A stretch of DNA of 19,018 nt from CAYTPE01 sp964439885 (GTDB lineage: Bacteria > Patescibacteriota > Patescibacteriia > Magasanikbacterales > GWA2-37-8): assembly GCA_964439885.1 (NCBI GenBank), contig CAYTPE010000021.1:1-19018 (forward strand), written 5' to 3'. A program made the position numbers and the translations under genes. Below the pieces are notes generated by a model. That model was not told the DNA's origin and searched no databases. It saw only the letters and a list, made by a program, of their open reading frames with translations. Positions 1 to 6,646 of this stretch are shown piece by piece. The first letter of the stretch is position 1; every line of letters begins with the position of its first letter.

Positions 1-27
1 ATAATATGCATAGGAGACATGTACAAA

Positions 28-120
28 ATAATAATATAACAATATAATAATATGACACTATCTTTTAAACATCAAAGACAGACATTGAGATATTGTAATA
101 TTATGATATTGAAATATTGG
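28..120. repeat. AT-rich dispersed repeat
   Basis: This is a noncoding AT-rich tract downstream of murB. It shares exact words with the tract before the PLP-enzyme gene: ACAATATAATAAT occurs at 39-51 and 12847-12859, and TATTGTAATATT at 91-102 and 12811-12822. It contains small palindromes such as ATATTGTAATAT. I see no gene or clear terminator in it. It is probably one of this genome's dispersed intergenic repeats; low complexity makes this only moderately certain. Confidence 0.45.
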
Positions 121-124
121 TTTG

Positions 125-1075
125 TTAACGAACTATTTGCACCTCCGGCTCAAGTGTAATACCAAATCTATTGTACACCTCCTCAGTCACCTTTTCAACT
201 ACTTTGAGCACATCAGCCTGTGTGGCACCTCCAGCATTAATAATGAAATTTCCGTGGGTTTCCGACACCATAGCATCGCCCACTCGGTACCCCTTCATTT
301 CTACCTGATCCACCAGCCACCCGGCAGCGATTTTTTTGTATTCCATAAAACGTGGTGGCAGTTCACTTGGATCCCGCTTCCAATCAGCAAGCATCACATT
401 TTTGAAAAAACTTCCCGCAGAGGGTTCAGTGGCGTGTTTACCTTGGCGCTCCACAATCACTTTTTGCATCGTGGCGACGCTCTGGAGCTTGCTGCCGGTT
501 TCAAAAGCAAACGTTGCCGAAAGCACCACTCCACCATCGTGCTTAAACGTGCTGTCACGATACGCAAACGCGCAGTCCTCGTTGGTAAAAGCCAGCGTTT
601 CATTTTGACTCCACACCTCGGCCGACACGAGGGAATCTTTAATTTCTCCGCCACAAAAAGCGTAGCGCGCCCCCGCATTCCCCCTCACCGCGCCACCCAC
701 CGTGCCTGGTATGCCGGCGGCCCACTCAAAACCAGTGAGACCCTCTCCAATAGACTGGAGCACTATCTGGCTGAGCGCCGCGCCCGCCTCGGCAGTGATG
801 CTCGTACCGTTGACTGTGATTTTTTTACAATGATTAAGTATAACCGCGCCGTGCCACCCCGCGTCCGGGAACAGAACGTTCGATCCGCCACCTAGTATAA
901 AATACGGGATGTTGCGCCCCGACAAAAATGACAGTACGCTCGCCATTTGTTTTACGTCTATGACGGTAATCACAAAATCAGCCGGCCCGCCAATTTTAAA
1001 CGTACTAAATTTGGCCAGTGGGACATTGGTTTTGACCTGACCAAAAGGTTTGAGTTGTTTGTAGACGTCGTACAT
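125..1075 (-). CDS. murB: UDP-N-acetylenolpyruvoylglucosamine reductase (MurB)
   Basis: This cytoplasmic FAD enzyme uses NADPH to reduce UDP-GlcNAc-enolpyruvate to UDP-MurNAc, the second committed step of peptidoglycan precursor synthesis. The 316-residue product matches the short type II MurB length. Visible motifs are the FAD-binding GGGSN at residues 62-66, IPGTVGGAV at 122-130, YRDS at 172-175, SAGSFFKN at 219-226 with the proton-donor serine at about 222, and a C-terminal LEPEV with the catalytic-type glutamate. The C-terminal half contains the expected AAGWLVDQ and HGNFIINAGGA segments. The ATG at 1075 gives a family-typical N-terminus (THxSF-like region at about residues 22-30); no Shine-Dalgarno is seen. 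It is transcribed divergently from the ATP-grasp gene. The plus-strand open frame over it is a shadow. Confidence 0.96.
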   Translation of the reverse strand: MYDVYKQLKPFGQVKTNVPLAKFSTFKIGGPADFVITVIDVKQMASVLSFLSGRNIPYFILGGGSNVLFPDAGWHGAVILNHCKKITVNGTSITAEAGAALSQIVLQSIGEGLTGFEWAAGIPGTVGGAVRGNAGARYAFCGGEIKDSLVSAEVWSQNETLAFTNEDCAFAYRDSTFKHDGGVVLSATFAFETGSKLQSVATMQKVIVERQGKHATEPSAGSFFKNVMLADWKRDPSELPPRFMEYKKIAAGWLVDQVEMKGYRVGDAMVSETHGNFIINAGGATQADVLKVVEKVTEEVYNRFGITLEPEVQIVR

Positions 1076-1114
1076 GTGGAAATGCTTAAAAGGCTACTAA
1101 GCGCCCCACTTCTG

Positions 1115-1143
1115 TTGCCATACCCTATCAAATCTAGTATACT
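1115..1143 (+). promoter_or_regulatory. Sigma70-type promoter, near-leaderless
   Basis: TTGCCA at 1115-1120 and TATACT at 1138-1143 are separated by exactly 17 bp. Transcription would start near 1150, only about two bases before the ATG at 1152 of the ATP-grasp gene, so the message would be leaderless or nearly so. This fits the absence of a ribosome binding site. Confidence 0.7.
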
Positions 1144-1151
1144 TTTGCTAT

Positions 1152-2528
1152 ATGAATGATCTTCAAAAAGCCCTAAAACAAGCCCCGATTGTCTATGTTA
1201 CGCGCGATATCGAGCGGGCTTTAGGTTTGCCGAAAGTGTACCAGAATTACCATATTATTTCAAACCGGACACCATACGCCGCGTCGGTCGCTAAAGAACA
1301 AAAAAATATTCTGTTGATAAAAGGTAAAGAACAGCTTGATACGCGAGAATTGCTCGCACACCCAAAAACAAAAAGCTATATCAAAAAAATATCCGCCTCT
1401 GGCGGGGAAAACTCCCACATTCTTGTTTTTAAAAACACTCCGCAGATTGAAAAAATCTGCGCTGAAAATAACTGGCAATTGCTCAACCCTCCCGCCGCGC
1501 TCGCGAACATGGTAGAAGAAAAAATTTCACAACTACATTGGCTTGGCGAGCTCACAAAATATCTTCCACCACATAAAGTGATGGTGCTCGGCGAAGTAAC
1601 CACCCCCAAACCCCTCCTTCGTAAGGAGGGGCGGCGTTCTCCCTCCTTACGAAGGAGGGAGCCAGAAAACGGTTTCCCGTTTATCCTCCAATTCAACCGC
1701 GCTCATACCGGTAGCGGCACTATGCTCATTGAATCTGAAAAGCAACTGAACGAACTCAAACAAAAATTTCCCAACCGCGAAATTCGGATTACTCAGTACA
1801 TTGCGGGTCCTGCTTTTACCAACAACAATGTTGTATGGGAGAAAAAAGTTTTCGTGGGCAATATCAATTATCAAATCACTGGACTTTCTCCTTTTACCAC
1901 TCGACCTTTTGCAACAATTGGAAATGATTGGAAACTGCCCGCCAAGCTTTTAAGCAACGAGCAGGTTAAGCAATACCAAAAAATGGCAACTGACATTGGC
2001 AATAAATTGGCCAAAGGTGGGTGGAAAGGATTGTTTGGTATTGATGTGATCATGGACGAAAAAACAGGCAAACTGTATCTGATTGAAATCAATGCCCGGC
2101 AACCGGCGAGTACGACGTTTGAATCGCAATTACAACAAATTGTCATTTCGAACGAAGCCAAGCGAAGAGAGAAATCTAGTTTGGCAACACGCGAGACTAG
2201 ATCTCTCGCTATCGCTCGAGATGACAGATACATAACAACATTCGAAGCTTATCTCGGATCCCTCGTTGGCCTACCAGCTACAAGCTACACGTTACAAGCT
2301 ATCGCCGACGGCGCGCAAGTGGTATTAAAGAATAAAGAAAAAAGAGTAAAGAGTAATGAGTTAAATAGAAAGATTAAAAAATTAAAGGATTTGCGATTAA
2401 ACATTATTCCCTACCACAACACCGAACCGGAATCTGATTTGCTCAGAATACAATGCGCGAAAGGGATGATGGAAGGTCATAATGTGTTCAACAAAATTGG
2501 ATTGAGTATTGTTGACGACTTAGGCTAA
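1152..2528 (+). CDS. ATP-grasp domain protein with in-frame repeat insertions
   Basis: This is probably a carboxylate-amine/thiol ligase of the ATP-grasp superfamily; its substrate is not recognisable. The nucleotide-binding region lies in about residues 120-320. It has the lysine-bearing strand FPFILQFN, a glycine-rich loop HTGSGTM, and the metal-binding end LIEINARQP (E312, N314). Three stretches do not look native. Residues 154-170 are encoded by a pair of inverted palindromes, about 330-358 by a TGTCAT...ATGACA element, and about 374-387 by CTACAAGCTA-type repeats. A further A-rich stretch (2329-2357, AAAGAGTAAAGAG) also resembles a repeat. All keep the frame open. The family is likely shorter without them. 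The 3' end lies 12 bp from the DUF559 element. Superfamily is sure, function unknown. Confidence 0.85.
   Translation: MNDLQKALKQAPIVYVTRDIERALGLPKVYQNYHIISNRTPYAASVAKEQKNILLIKGKEQLDTRELLAHPKTKSYIKKISASGGENSHILVFKNTPQIEKICAENNWQLLNPPAALANMVEEKISQLHWLGELTKYLPPHKVMVLGEVTTPKPLLRKEGRRSPSLRRREPENGFPFILQFNRAHTGSGTMLIESEKQLNELKQKFPNREIRITQYIAGPAFTNNNVVWEKKVFVGNINYQITGLSPFTTRPFATIGNDWKLPAKLLSNEQVKQYQKMATDIGNKLAKGGWKGLFGIDVIMDEKTGKLYLIEINARQPASTTFESQLQQIVISNEAKRREKSSLATRETRSLAIARDDRYITTFEAYLGSLVGLPATSYTLQAIADGAQVVLKNKEKRVKSNELNRKIKKLKDLRLNIIPYHNTEPESDLLRIQCAKGMMEGHNVFNKIGLSIVDDLG
1611..1659. repeat. Inverted pair of palindromes inside the ATP-grasp gene
   Basis: A 21-bp near-palindrome at 1611-1631 (CCCCTCCTT, centre CGT, AAGGAGGGG) is followed after 9 bp by CCCTCCTTACGAAGGAGGG at 1641-1659. 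The second is the exact reverse complement of the inner 19 bp of the first. It is read as PLLRKEG...PSLRRRE. The identical 21-mer recurs at 13550-13570 in the PLP-enzyme gene. Confidence 0.9.
2141..2226. repeat. TGTCAT...ATGACA paired element inside the ATP-grasp gene
   Basis: This 86-bp element starts TGTCATTTCGA and ends TCGAGATGACA. The two halves are diverged inverted copies: on opposite strands, TGTCATTTCGA...GAAATCTAGT against TGTCATCTCGA...GAGATCTAGT. It is open in the host frame and adds about 28 residues after the ATP-grasp metal-binding motif. The termini match those of the GIY-YIG-associated repeats at 16037-16637. Confidence 0.8.
2271..2311. repeat. CTACCAGCTACAAGCTAC-type repeat
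   Basis: A run of related words (CTACCAGC, TACAAGCTAC, TTACAAGCTA) is read as LPATSYTLQA in the ATP-grasp protein. The same vocabulary appears at 7936-7963 in an unrelated gene and is read there as LQATSYQLPA. This suggests a third dispersed short-repeat family. Confidence 0.55.
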
Positions 2529-2540
2529 GCGAAAGAGATA

Positions 2541-3043
2541 AATCCCCGCTTGGGCGGGGTGGCGAGCGTCACAGCGAGCCGGGGTGGGTCGAGGCATCTA
2601 CCACGGAAAAAATATGAAACCGGTATCATTTTACAACTACAAACACGCGAACGTTTCGATTGCGCGAAACTTGCGAAAAAACATGACGCTTTCGGAAGTG
2701 CTGCTTTGGGAACAGATAAAAGGGAAACAAATTCTAAATTACAAATTTCGCCGACAAGTAACAGTAGGTGCCTATATCCTTGATTTTTTCTGCAAAGATT
2801 TGTACCTTGCCATAGAAATTGATGGCATCAGCCACGACTATAAAATGGACTATGACGCCGAACGGAATAAGTGGTTAAAAGAACAAGGTATAAAAGTGCT
2901 ACACATACATGATACTGACGTAAAGAAAAATATGCACATGGTGATTGAATACATTGTTGAAGAAATTCAAAAACTGGAGAAACTGTCTACTCCGACCCAC
3001 CCCGGTCAGCCTCGAGGCTGACCACCCCGCCCAAGCGGGGATT
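2541..3043. mobile_element. Inverted-repeat element carrying a DUF559 nuclease
   Basis: Two 50-bp arms, 2541-2590 and 2994-3043, are inverted relative to each other. The outer 22 bp (AATCCCCGCTTGGGCGGGGT plus GG) and inner 12 bp (CCGGGGTGGGTC) match exactly; the middle 16 bp matches at 7 positions. Each arm holds an outer hairpin, CCCCGC-TTGG-GCGGGG, and a second centre. In the right arm that centre is a perfect 20-bp palindrome at 3004-3023. The only gene between the arms is the DUF559 protein. The element fills the gap between two genes almost exactly, 12 bp after one stop and 21 bp before the next ATG. No target duplication is evident. Calling it mobile is inference. Confidence 0.7.
2614..3021 (+). 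CDS. DUF559 domain protein (Vsr/restriction-like nuclease fold)
   Basis: This is a predicted small DNA endonuclease of the DUF559 family, related to very-short-patch-repair and type II restriction folds; activity is not proven for most members. From the ATG at 2614 it has 135 residues. It shows the family pattern in order: TLSEVLLW with E28, YKFRRQ at 43-48, YILDFF with D57, and the core EIDG at 68-71 followed by H74. These are the expected metal and active-site residues, so it appears intact. The upstream extension of the frame lies in the left arm, hence this start. The last ten residues and the TGA (3019-3021) are encoded by the right arm, so gene and repeat are physically fused. A role in moving or maintaining the flanking repeats is inferred. 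Confidence 0.9.
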   Translation: MKPVSFYNYKHANVSIARNLRKNMTLSEVLLWEQIKGKQILNYKFRRQVTVGAYILDFFCKDLYLAIEIDGISHDYKMDYDAERNKWLKEQGIKVLHIHDTDVKKNMHMVIEYIVEEIQKLEKLSTPTHPGQPRG

Positions 3044-3064
3044 TTATCCGCCCACTTAATTACT

Positions 3065-3862
3065 ATGTTAAGTACAGAAACTCAACAAATTATTGCCCGC
3101 TACCTCTCCCTCCCCTTCCCACACCTCACCGGAGTCAATGCTCCGTATTTTAACAACAAAAAATCCGACGTGCGTGGGGGTCTTAGAGTATTAGTAGGCA
3201 AAGGTAGCGCGGATGATATTGCGGAAGAAGCACTGATTATTTCGCTGCGCGACAAGCTGGACCTCTCGGGGATGGCCGCGGAAGAAATGAAGACATTCTT
3301 AGTTGACAACCATCTTGGCATCGACTGCTCTGGTCTCGCTTATTATATTCTCGACGCCGAGCTTAAAGCCCGCGGCAAGGGTGGGCTCAAAAAACACCTG
3401 CACTTTCCCACAGTTAAAAATCCTCTTCGTAAATTACTGCTTAAACTTCGCGCGGTAGAAAATACGAACGTCAAAGTGTTTGCTGACAACGCCAACAGCT
3501 CGGTTGTTGCGCTGGCCGACATTCAACCCGGCGACATTATCACTATGCTTGGCTCGGGCAAAAATCATGACCGAGATCATATGGTGGTGGTGAGAGAATT
3601 AACAATGAACAATGAACAATTTCCGCCACAGGCGGACCAGCCTCTGGCTGGAATAATCAACTACATTCACTCACTTCAATGGAGCACAGACGGAAAATAT
3701 AACCACGGCGTACGACAAGGTACTATTACTATTTTTGATACCTCAAAGCCGATCACCGAAGCGCGCTGGGTGGAGCAGGGTAAAGAAGGCGACGAGAATG
3801 AAACGCTCGAGCGAGCGAGATTCGCGGAAAAACTGGAAATACGACGGTTGAAAGCACTCTAG
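3065..3862 (+). CDS. NlpC/P60-like putative cysteine hydrolase
   Basis: The 265-residue protein has no signal peptide. The motif GIDCSGLAYYIL places a candidate catalytic cysteine at residue 88. GDIITM and DHMVVV then supply a candidate histidine at 172, the order seen in NlpC/P60-type peptidases and amidases. Such enzymes often cut cell-wall peptides, but here cytoplasmic location and substrate are unknown. About residues 187-196 are encoded by two tandem miniature hairpins and look like an insertion. The ATG at 3065 is the first one after the right arm of the DUF559 element; an open frame upstream of it runs back into that element and is spurious. No ribosome binding site is visible. It may originally have been co-transcribed with the ATP-grasp gene before the element arrived. 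Confidence 0.7.
   Translation: MLSTETQQIIARYLSLPFPHLTGVNAPYFNNKKSDVRGGLRVLVGKGSADDIAEEALIISLRDKLDLSGMAAEEMKTFLVDNHLGIDCSGLAYYILDAELKARGKGGLKKHLHFPTVKNPLRKLLLKLRAVENTNVKVFADNANSSVVALADIQPGDIITMLGSGKNHDRDHMVVVRELTMNNEQFPPQADQPLAGIINYIHSLQWSTDGKYNHGVRQGTITIFDTSKPITEARWVEQGKEGDENETLERARFAEKLEIRRLKAL
3623..3651. repeat. Two tandem mini-hairpins in the NlpC-like gene
   Basis: CCGCC-ACA-GGCGG (3623-3635) is followed after one base by CCAGCC-TCT-GGCTGG (3637-3651). Both have perfect stems and three-base loops. Just upstream is the direct repeat AATGAAC AATGAAC (3603-3618). The whole stretch is in frame (NNEQFPPQADQPLAG). The two-hairpin layout resembles the arms of the DUF559 element. Confidence 0.75.
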
Positions 3863-3864
3863 CG

Positions 3865-3905
3865 TGTCATTGCGAGGTCGCCTGAGGCGACCGTGGCAAT
3901 CCCCT
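3865..3905. repeat. TGTCATTGCGAGG repeat
   Basis: This intergenic palindromic repeat has TGTCATTGCGAGG at one end, a strong central hairpin GGTCGCC-TGA-GGCGACC, and GGCAATCCCCT at the other end. It shares its termini with the copy at 6647-6680 and, more loosely, with the GIY-YIG-associated repeats. Confidence 0.75.
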
Positions 3906-3933
3906 CGTTTACAGAAATACTGCTGAAAGCATA

Positions 3934-3989
3934 GGGATCCCGACGTCGTCTCATCCCGCTTGAGCGGGATTTGCCTCCTCGGGATGACA
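3934..3989. repeat. TGTCATCCCGAGG paired repeat
   Basis: On the minus strand this element reads TGTCATCCCGAGGAGGCAAATC and ends at GGGATCCC (3934-3941). It contains the perfect palindrome-like stem ATCCCGC-TT-GAGCGGGAT (3953-3970). It lies in the intergenic stretch just past the 3' end of the FAD oxidoreductase gene and could also act as a transcription end, though no T-run follows. Confidence 0.65.
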
Positions 3990-3996
3990 CAAAAAA

Positions 3997-5403
3997 CTAC
4001 CTAAGAAGATCGGCAATAAGCGAAAGCGTGTACCACATGAGCCGTGGTACATTTTTTATTTTTAAAACGACCCACATGAGACTTTTGTGTTTGTCTTTGC
4101 TGTCACAAAACTGATACAAAAAACTGTCTTTCTCGGCAGCGATAAGGTCGTAGAGAATGTGGAATGATCGATTTGATTTCATTCTGTCCCACAAGAAGCG
4201 GTAGAGTACTTGTTTTTTGTAGTAGGTCATGAGACCATTGTGGCTCTGTATTGTGGCATGATATTTTCCAAGCGCGTGCTTCTCTCCGGCCAGATATTCA
4301 CTGACCAATTCAGCGCCAACTTTCCCTGATACCACCGCGCCTTTGATGCCATCGGCCGCAAACGCGCCACAAAAACCAGCTGCGTCACCGATGAGCAGCG
4401 TATGTCTATCGTACACATTTTTGAGCGCGCCACCCATCGGGATGAGATGACCGAAAGCAAAGATGGCTTTGGATGGATCGCCCTCGATACGAATAATTTT
4501 TTTCTCAAGCAAAATTTTGATAAACTCATCGATCTTTTTGAGATCTTTCGCGTCGGCCTCAAGCTTGGCAAGTCCCAAGCGAAATGCTTTCTTACCGTTG
4601 ATAATAGTGGGTGAAAGCCAGCCGCCATAGCCGAGCGAGAATTCTCCAAACCAAAAATGGTAAATAGTATTTTCTGGATGCTCGCCAAAGGTGATGTCGC
4701 CATAAAATACCTTTTCGTGACCAGCGAGAAAACGAGTATTGCGTGAGAGAGCGGGATTGCTTTTGGCAACAAGCGAATGCGAACCATCTGCGCCAACCAG
4801 AAATTTCGCACGGATTTGTTTTTTTTCACCGCCTTGCAAATACGTGACTACTATTGGGTACCCGGCGACTGTTTGACGAATCAGCTTGTCATCCTGAGGG
4901 TTGCGCCCGAAGGATCCCTCTCTATTCATGTGTGAAAGGGATTCTTCGGGGGTGTTAGCCCCACTCAGAATGACAGGTGAGTAGTGGCTGAGAGGCGAAT
5001 CACCGCTGTCTCGCTCTATTTCATAAGACAGAAGACCAGCACCAAGCCTGAGCTCAACATGTGATGGCAGCGTTTCGGATAAATGTTTTACCAGCTCAGG
5101 TGTATCTGTGGAATATATCCACGGATTATCGGTGTGCGAAAAAAAATATTTGTTATAATCGGGCGAAACCACGCCGATAGTCGTAATACGATTTGGAATG
5201 TACGCATCAACCTGACAAAAATCGGCCAAAAGGTCTCTCGTGGCCTGGGTGATGAGGCCGGTGCTTTCAATGGCAGTGTTTAACTTTGTTTTGCGATCGA
5301 TAATTACTGTTTTATATCGCGAAGAAATGTGGTGACCAAACGACAAACCAGCAAAGCAGGCGCCCACCACAATAATATCGACTGTTTCTACGTTTGTACT
5401 CAT
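3997..5403 (-). CDS. FAD-dependent oxidoreductase (geranylgeranyl reductase-like)
   Basis: This is a flavoprotein of the group that includes geranylgeranyl reductases and aromatic monooxygenases; its substrate is unknown. The N-terminal Rossmann motif is VVGACFAGLSFG, in which the second glycine of GxGxxG is a cysteine (residue 16). Further family motifs are GADGS at 204-208 and LLIGDAAGFCGAFAADGI with GDAA at 339-342. The C-terminal 80 residues are basic and aromatic. Residues 143-172 come from an in-frame 89-bp repeat of the GIY-YIG-linked family and would lie in a surface loop between FAD motifs. It has 468 residues, slightly long, consistent with that insert. The ATG at 5403 follows a good minus-strand promoter (5441-5470). 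It is divergent from mraY. Confidence 0.85.
   Translation of the reverse strand: MSTNVETVDIIVVGACFAGLSFGHHISSRYKTVIIDRKTKLNTAIESTGLITQATRDLLADFCQVDAYIPNRITTIGVVSPDYNKYFFSHTDNPWIYSTDTPELVKHLSETLPSHVELRLGAGLLSYEIERDSGDSPLSHYSPVILSGANTPEESLSHMNREGSFGRNPQDDKLIRQTVAGYPIVVTYLQGGEKKQIRAKFLVGADGSHSLVAKSNPALSRNTRFLAGHEKVFYGDITFGEHPENTIYHFWFGEFSLGYGGWLSPTIINGKKAFRLGLAKLEADAKDLKKIDEFIKILLEKKIIRIEGDPSKAIFAFGHLIPMGGALKNVYDRHTLLIGDAAGFCGAFAADGIKGAVVSGKVGAELVSEYLAGEKHALGKYHATIQSHNGLMTYYKKQVLYRFLWDRMKSNRSFHILYDLIAAEKDSFLYQFCDSKDKHKSLMWVVLKIKNVPRLMWYTLSLIADLLR
4887..4975. repeat. GIY-YIG-type paired repeat inside the FAD gene
   Basis: Left arm 4887-4920 starts TGTCATCCTGAGGG and continues to CCCGAAGGATCCCTC. 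Right arm 4934-4975 begins GAAAGGGATTCTTCGGGG and ends CTCAGAATGACA. They are inverted copies with a spacer of about 13 bp. They are the same sequence family as the arms around the GIY-YIG gene at 16037-16586, but with no gene inside. The host frame stays open across all 89 bp. Confidence 0.88.
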
Positions 5404-5418
5404 ACACGCACGAGATAG

Positions 5419-5448
5419 TTATAGCTTAATTGAGAAAGGTATTATACT
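5419..5448 (+). promoter_or_regulatory. Candidate mraY promoter
   Basis: TATACT at 5443-5448 is a good -10. The best -35 is the weak TTATAG at 5419-5424 with an 18-bp spacer. Transcription would begin near 5455, leaving a short leader with GAAAGG at 5452-5457. It physically overlaps the -10 of the opposing FAD-gene promoter. Confidence 0.4.
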
Positions 5449-5470
5449 GTTGAAAGGTACAACCGGTCAA
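5441..5470 (-). promoter_or_regulatory. Promoter of the FAD oxidoreductase gene
   Basis: On the minus strand TTGACC (5470-5465) and TATAAT (5446-5441) are 18 bp apart. The predicted start lies about 30 bases before the ATG at 5403. The -10 overlaps the candidate mraY -10 on the other strand, so the two genes may compete for polymerase. Confidence 0.65.
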
Positions 5471-5471
5471 C

Positions 5472-6644
5472 TTGCCTAAAGTCCCTTTTATTGCTAAAAT
5501 ATGGGCACTTATGATTGTACCTGCTATCGTTTTAGCCCAGCTCGAAAAGGCCATATTTTTTGGCCTTCTTTCTAGTTTGATCTCTTTTCTGTGGGCTCCC
5601 CTTTTGACTAAACTACTCTATAAATACAAGATTGTTCGCGACCCACAGTACGACGCCACCCTGGCCATGGGCGCACGCAAGAACAAAGCCGGCGTTCCCA
5701 TTATGGGAGGTTTGCTCGTGGTAGTAACTGTGGCGGTGGTGACTATACTCTTTAATTGGGAGCGCAAATTTACTTGGGTGCCCATTGGCGTAATGTTGCT
5801 TTCCGCGCTCCTCGGCGCTATCGACGACATTCTGAACAACGTGTACGGTAAAGAACGCCGCATACGAAAACTCTCCCACCTGTGGAAACTCATTCGGGTT
5901 CACCACGATTGGAAGCAGCGCGTCTGGCTGCTGATCACGTTTCCTTGGGCGGTATTCCAGCGTCTCACGCTTTGGCTTGGGTCGCACCCCGGCAAAGGTC
6001 TACACGTGCATGAACGCATGATATTCCAACTCGGCGCCGGCGCTATTACTGCCTGGTGGATTTTGTTTAAACTGGGATCACAATGGCAAGACGTGCACGT
6101 ACCGTTTGACGGATTGGTGCACTTAGGGTGGTGGATGTTTCCACTCATTACCATTTTATTTTTCTTTACCTCAAATGCCGTCAACATCACCGACGGTATG
6201 GACGGTTTGGCTGGCGGCTCACTCATTATTACTTTTTCTGCTCTCACCATTCTGTCGTGGATCGAAGGGTATCAAACGCTCGCCGCGCTCAACGGTACGG
6301 TAACAGGCGCACTTATCACCTACACCTACTTCAATATTAAACCGGCACGTTTCCAAATGGGTGACGTTGGCTCACTCAGCCTGGGCGCATTACTGGCCAT
6401 TAATACCATCGCCATCAAAGAGCTATTCCTACTTCCCCTGCTCGGTTTTATTTTTTATGTTGAGCTCGCCACGGTGGTGATCCAGATTCTCGGTCGCCAC
6501 TTCCTTGGCCGACGCATTTTCAAGATGGCACCGCTGCACCACCACTTCGAGCTGCGTGGATGGAGCGAAGAAAAAACCGTGATGCGTTTTTGGATGATAC
6601 ACGCGGGGTTTGTGTTGCTCGCGCTGTGGATTGCTCTTTACTAA
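5472..6644 (+). CDS. mraY: Phospho-N-acetylmuramoyl-pentapeptide-transferase (MraY)
   Basis: This polytopic inner-membrane enzyme transfers phospho-MurNAc-pentapeptide to undecaprenyl phosphate, making lipid I. Diagnostic motifs are NKAGVPIMGG near residue 70, GAIDD with D118 and D119, NAVNITDGMDGLAGG at 235-249 with the catalytic-region D241, FNIKPARFQMGDVGSLSLG, and the MraY signature MAPLHHHFELRGWSE starting at 352. About ten hydrophobic helices are visible. As drawn it starts at TTG 5472 (390 residues). The in-frame ATG at 5511 (377 residues) starts closer to the first helix and is a real alternative; neither has a well-spaced ribosome site. A repeat begins two bases after the stop. Function is certain, start is not. 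Confidence 0.95.
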   Translation: MPKVPFIAKIWALMIVPAIVLAQLEKAIFFGLLSSLISFLWAPLLTKLLYKYKIVRDPQYDATLAMGARKNKAGVPIMGGLLVVVTVAVVTILFNWERKFTWVPIGVMLLSALLGAIDDILNNVYGKERRIRKLSHLWKLIRVHHDWKQRVWLLITFPWAVFQRLTLWLGSHPGKGLHVHERMIFQLGAGAITAWWILFKLGSQWQDVHVPFDGLVHLGWWMFPLITILFFFTSNAVNITDGMDGLAGGSLIITFSALTILSWIEGYQTLAALNGTVTGALITYTYFNIKPARFQMGDVGSLSLGALLAINTIAIKELFLLPLLGFIFYVELATVVIQILGRHFLGRRIFKMAPLHHHFELRGWSEEKTVMRFWMIHAGFVLLALWIALY

Positions 6645-6646
6645 TT

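Noticed and set aside
122..895. Long plus-strand open frame of 257 codons
   Set aside because: It lies antisense to murB, whose motifs are unmistakable, and its product has no domain-like pattern.
2541..3043. Conventional insertion sequence
   Set aside because: No transposase (DDE, HUH or serine/tyrosine recombinase) lies between the arms and no target-site duplication is visible; the gene is a DUF559 nuclease.
2530..3055. Target-site duplication around the DUF559 element
   Set aside because: The flanks GATAAAT and its counterpart ATTTTATC are inverted, not direct, so they extend the inverted repeat instead of marking a duplication.
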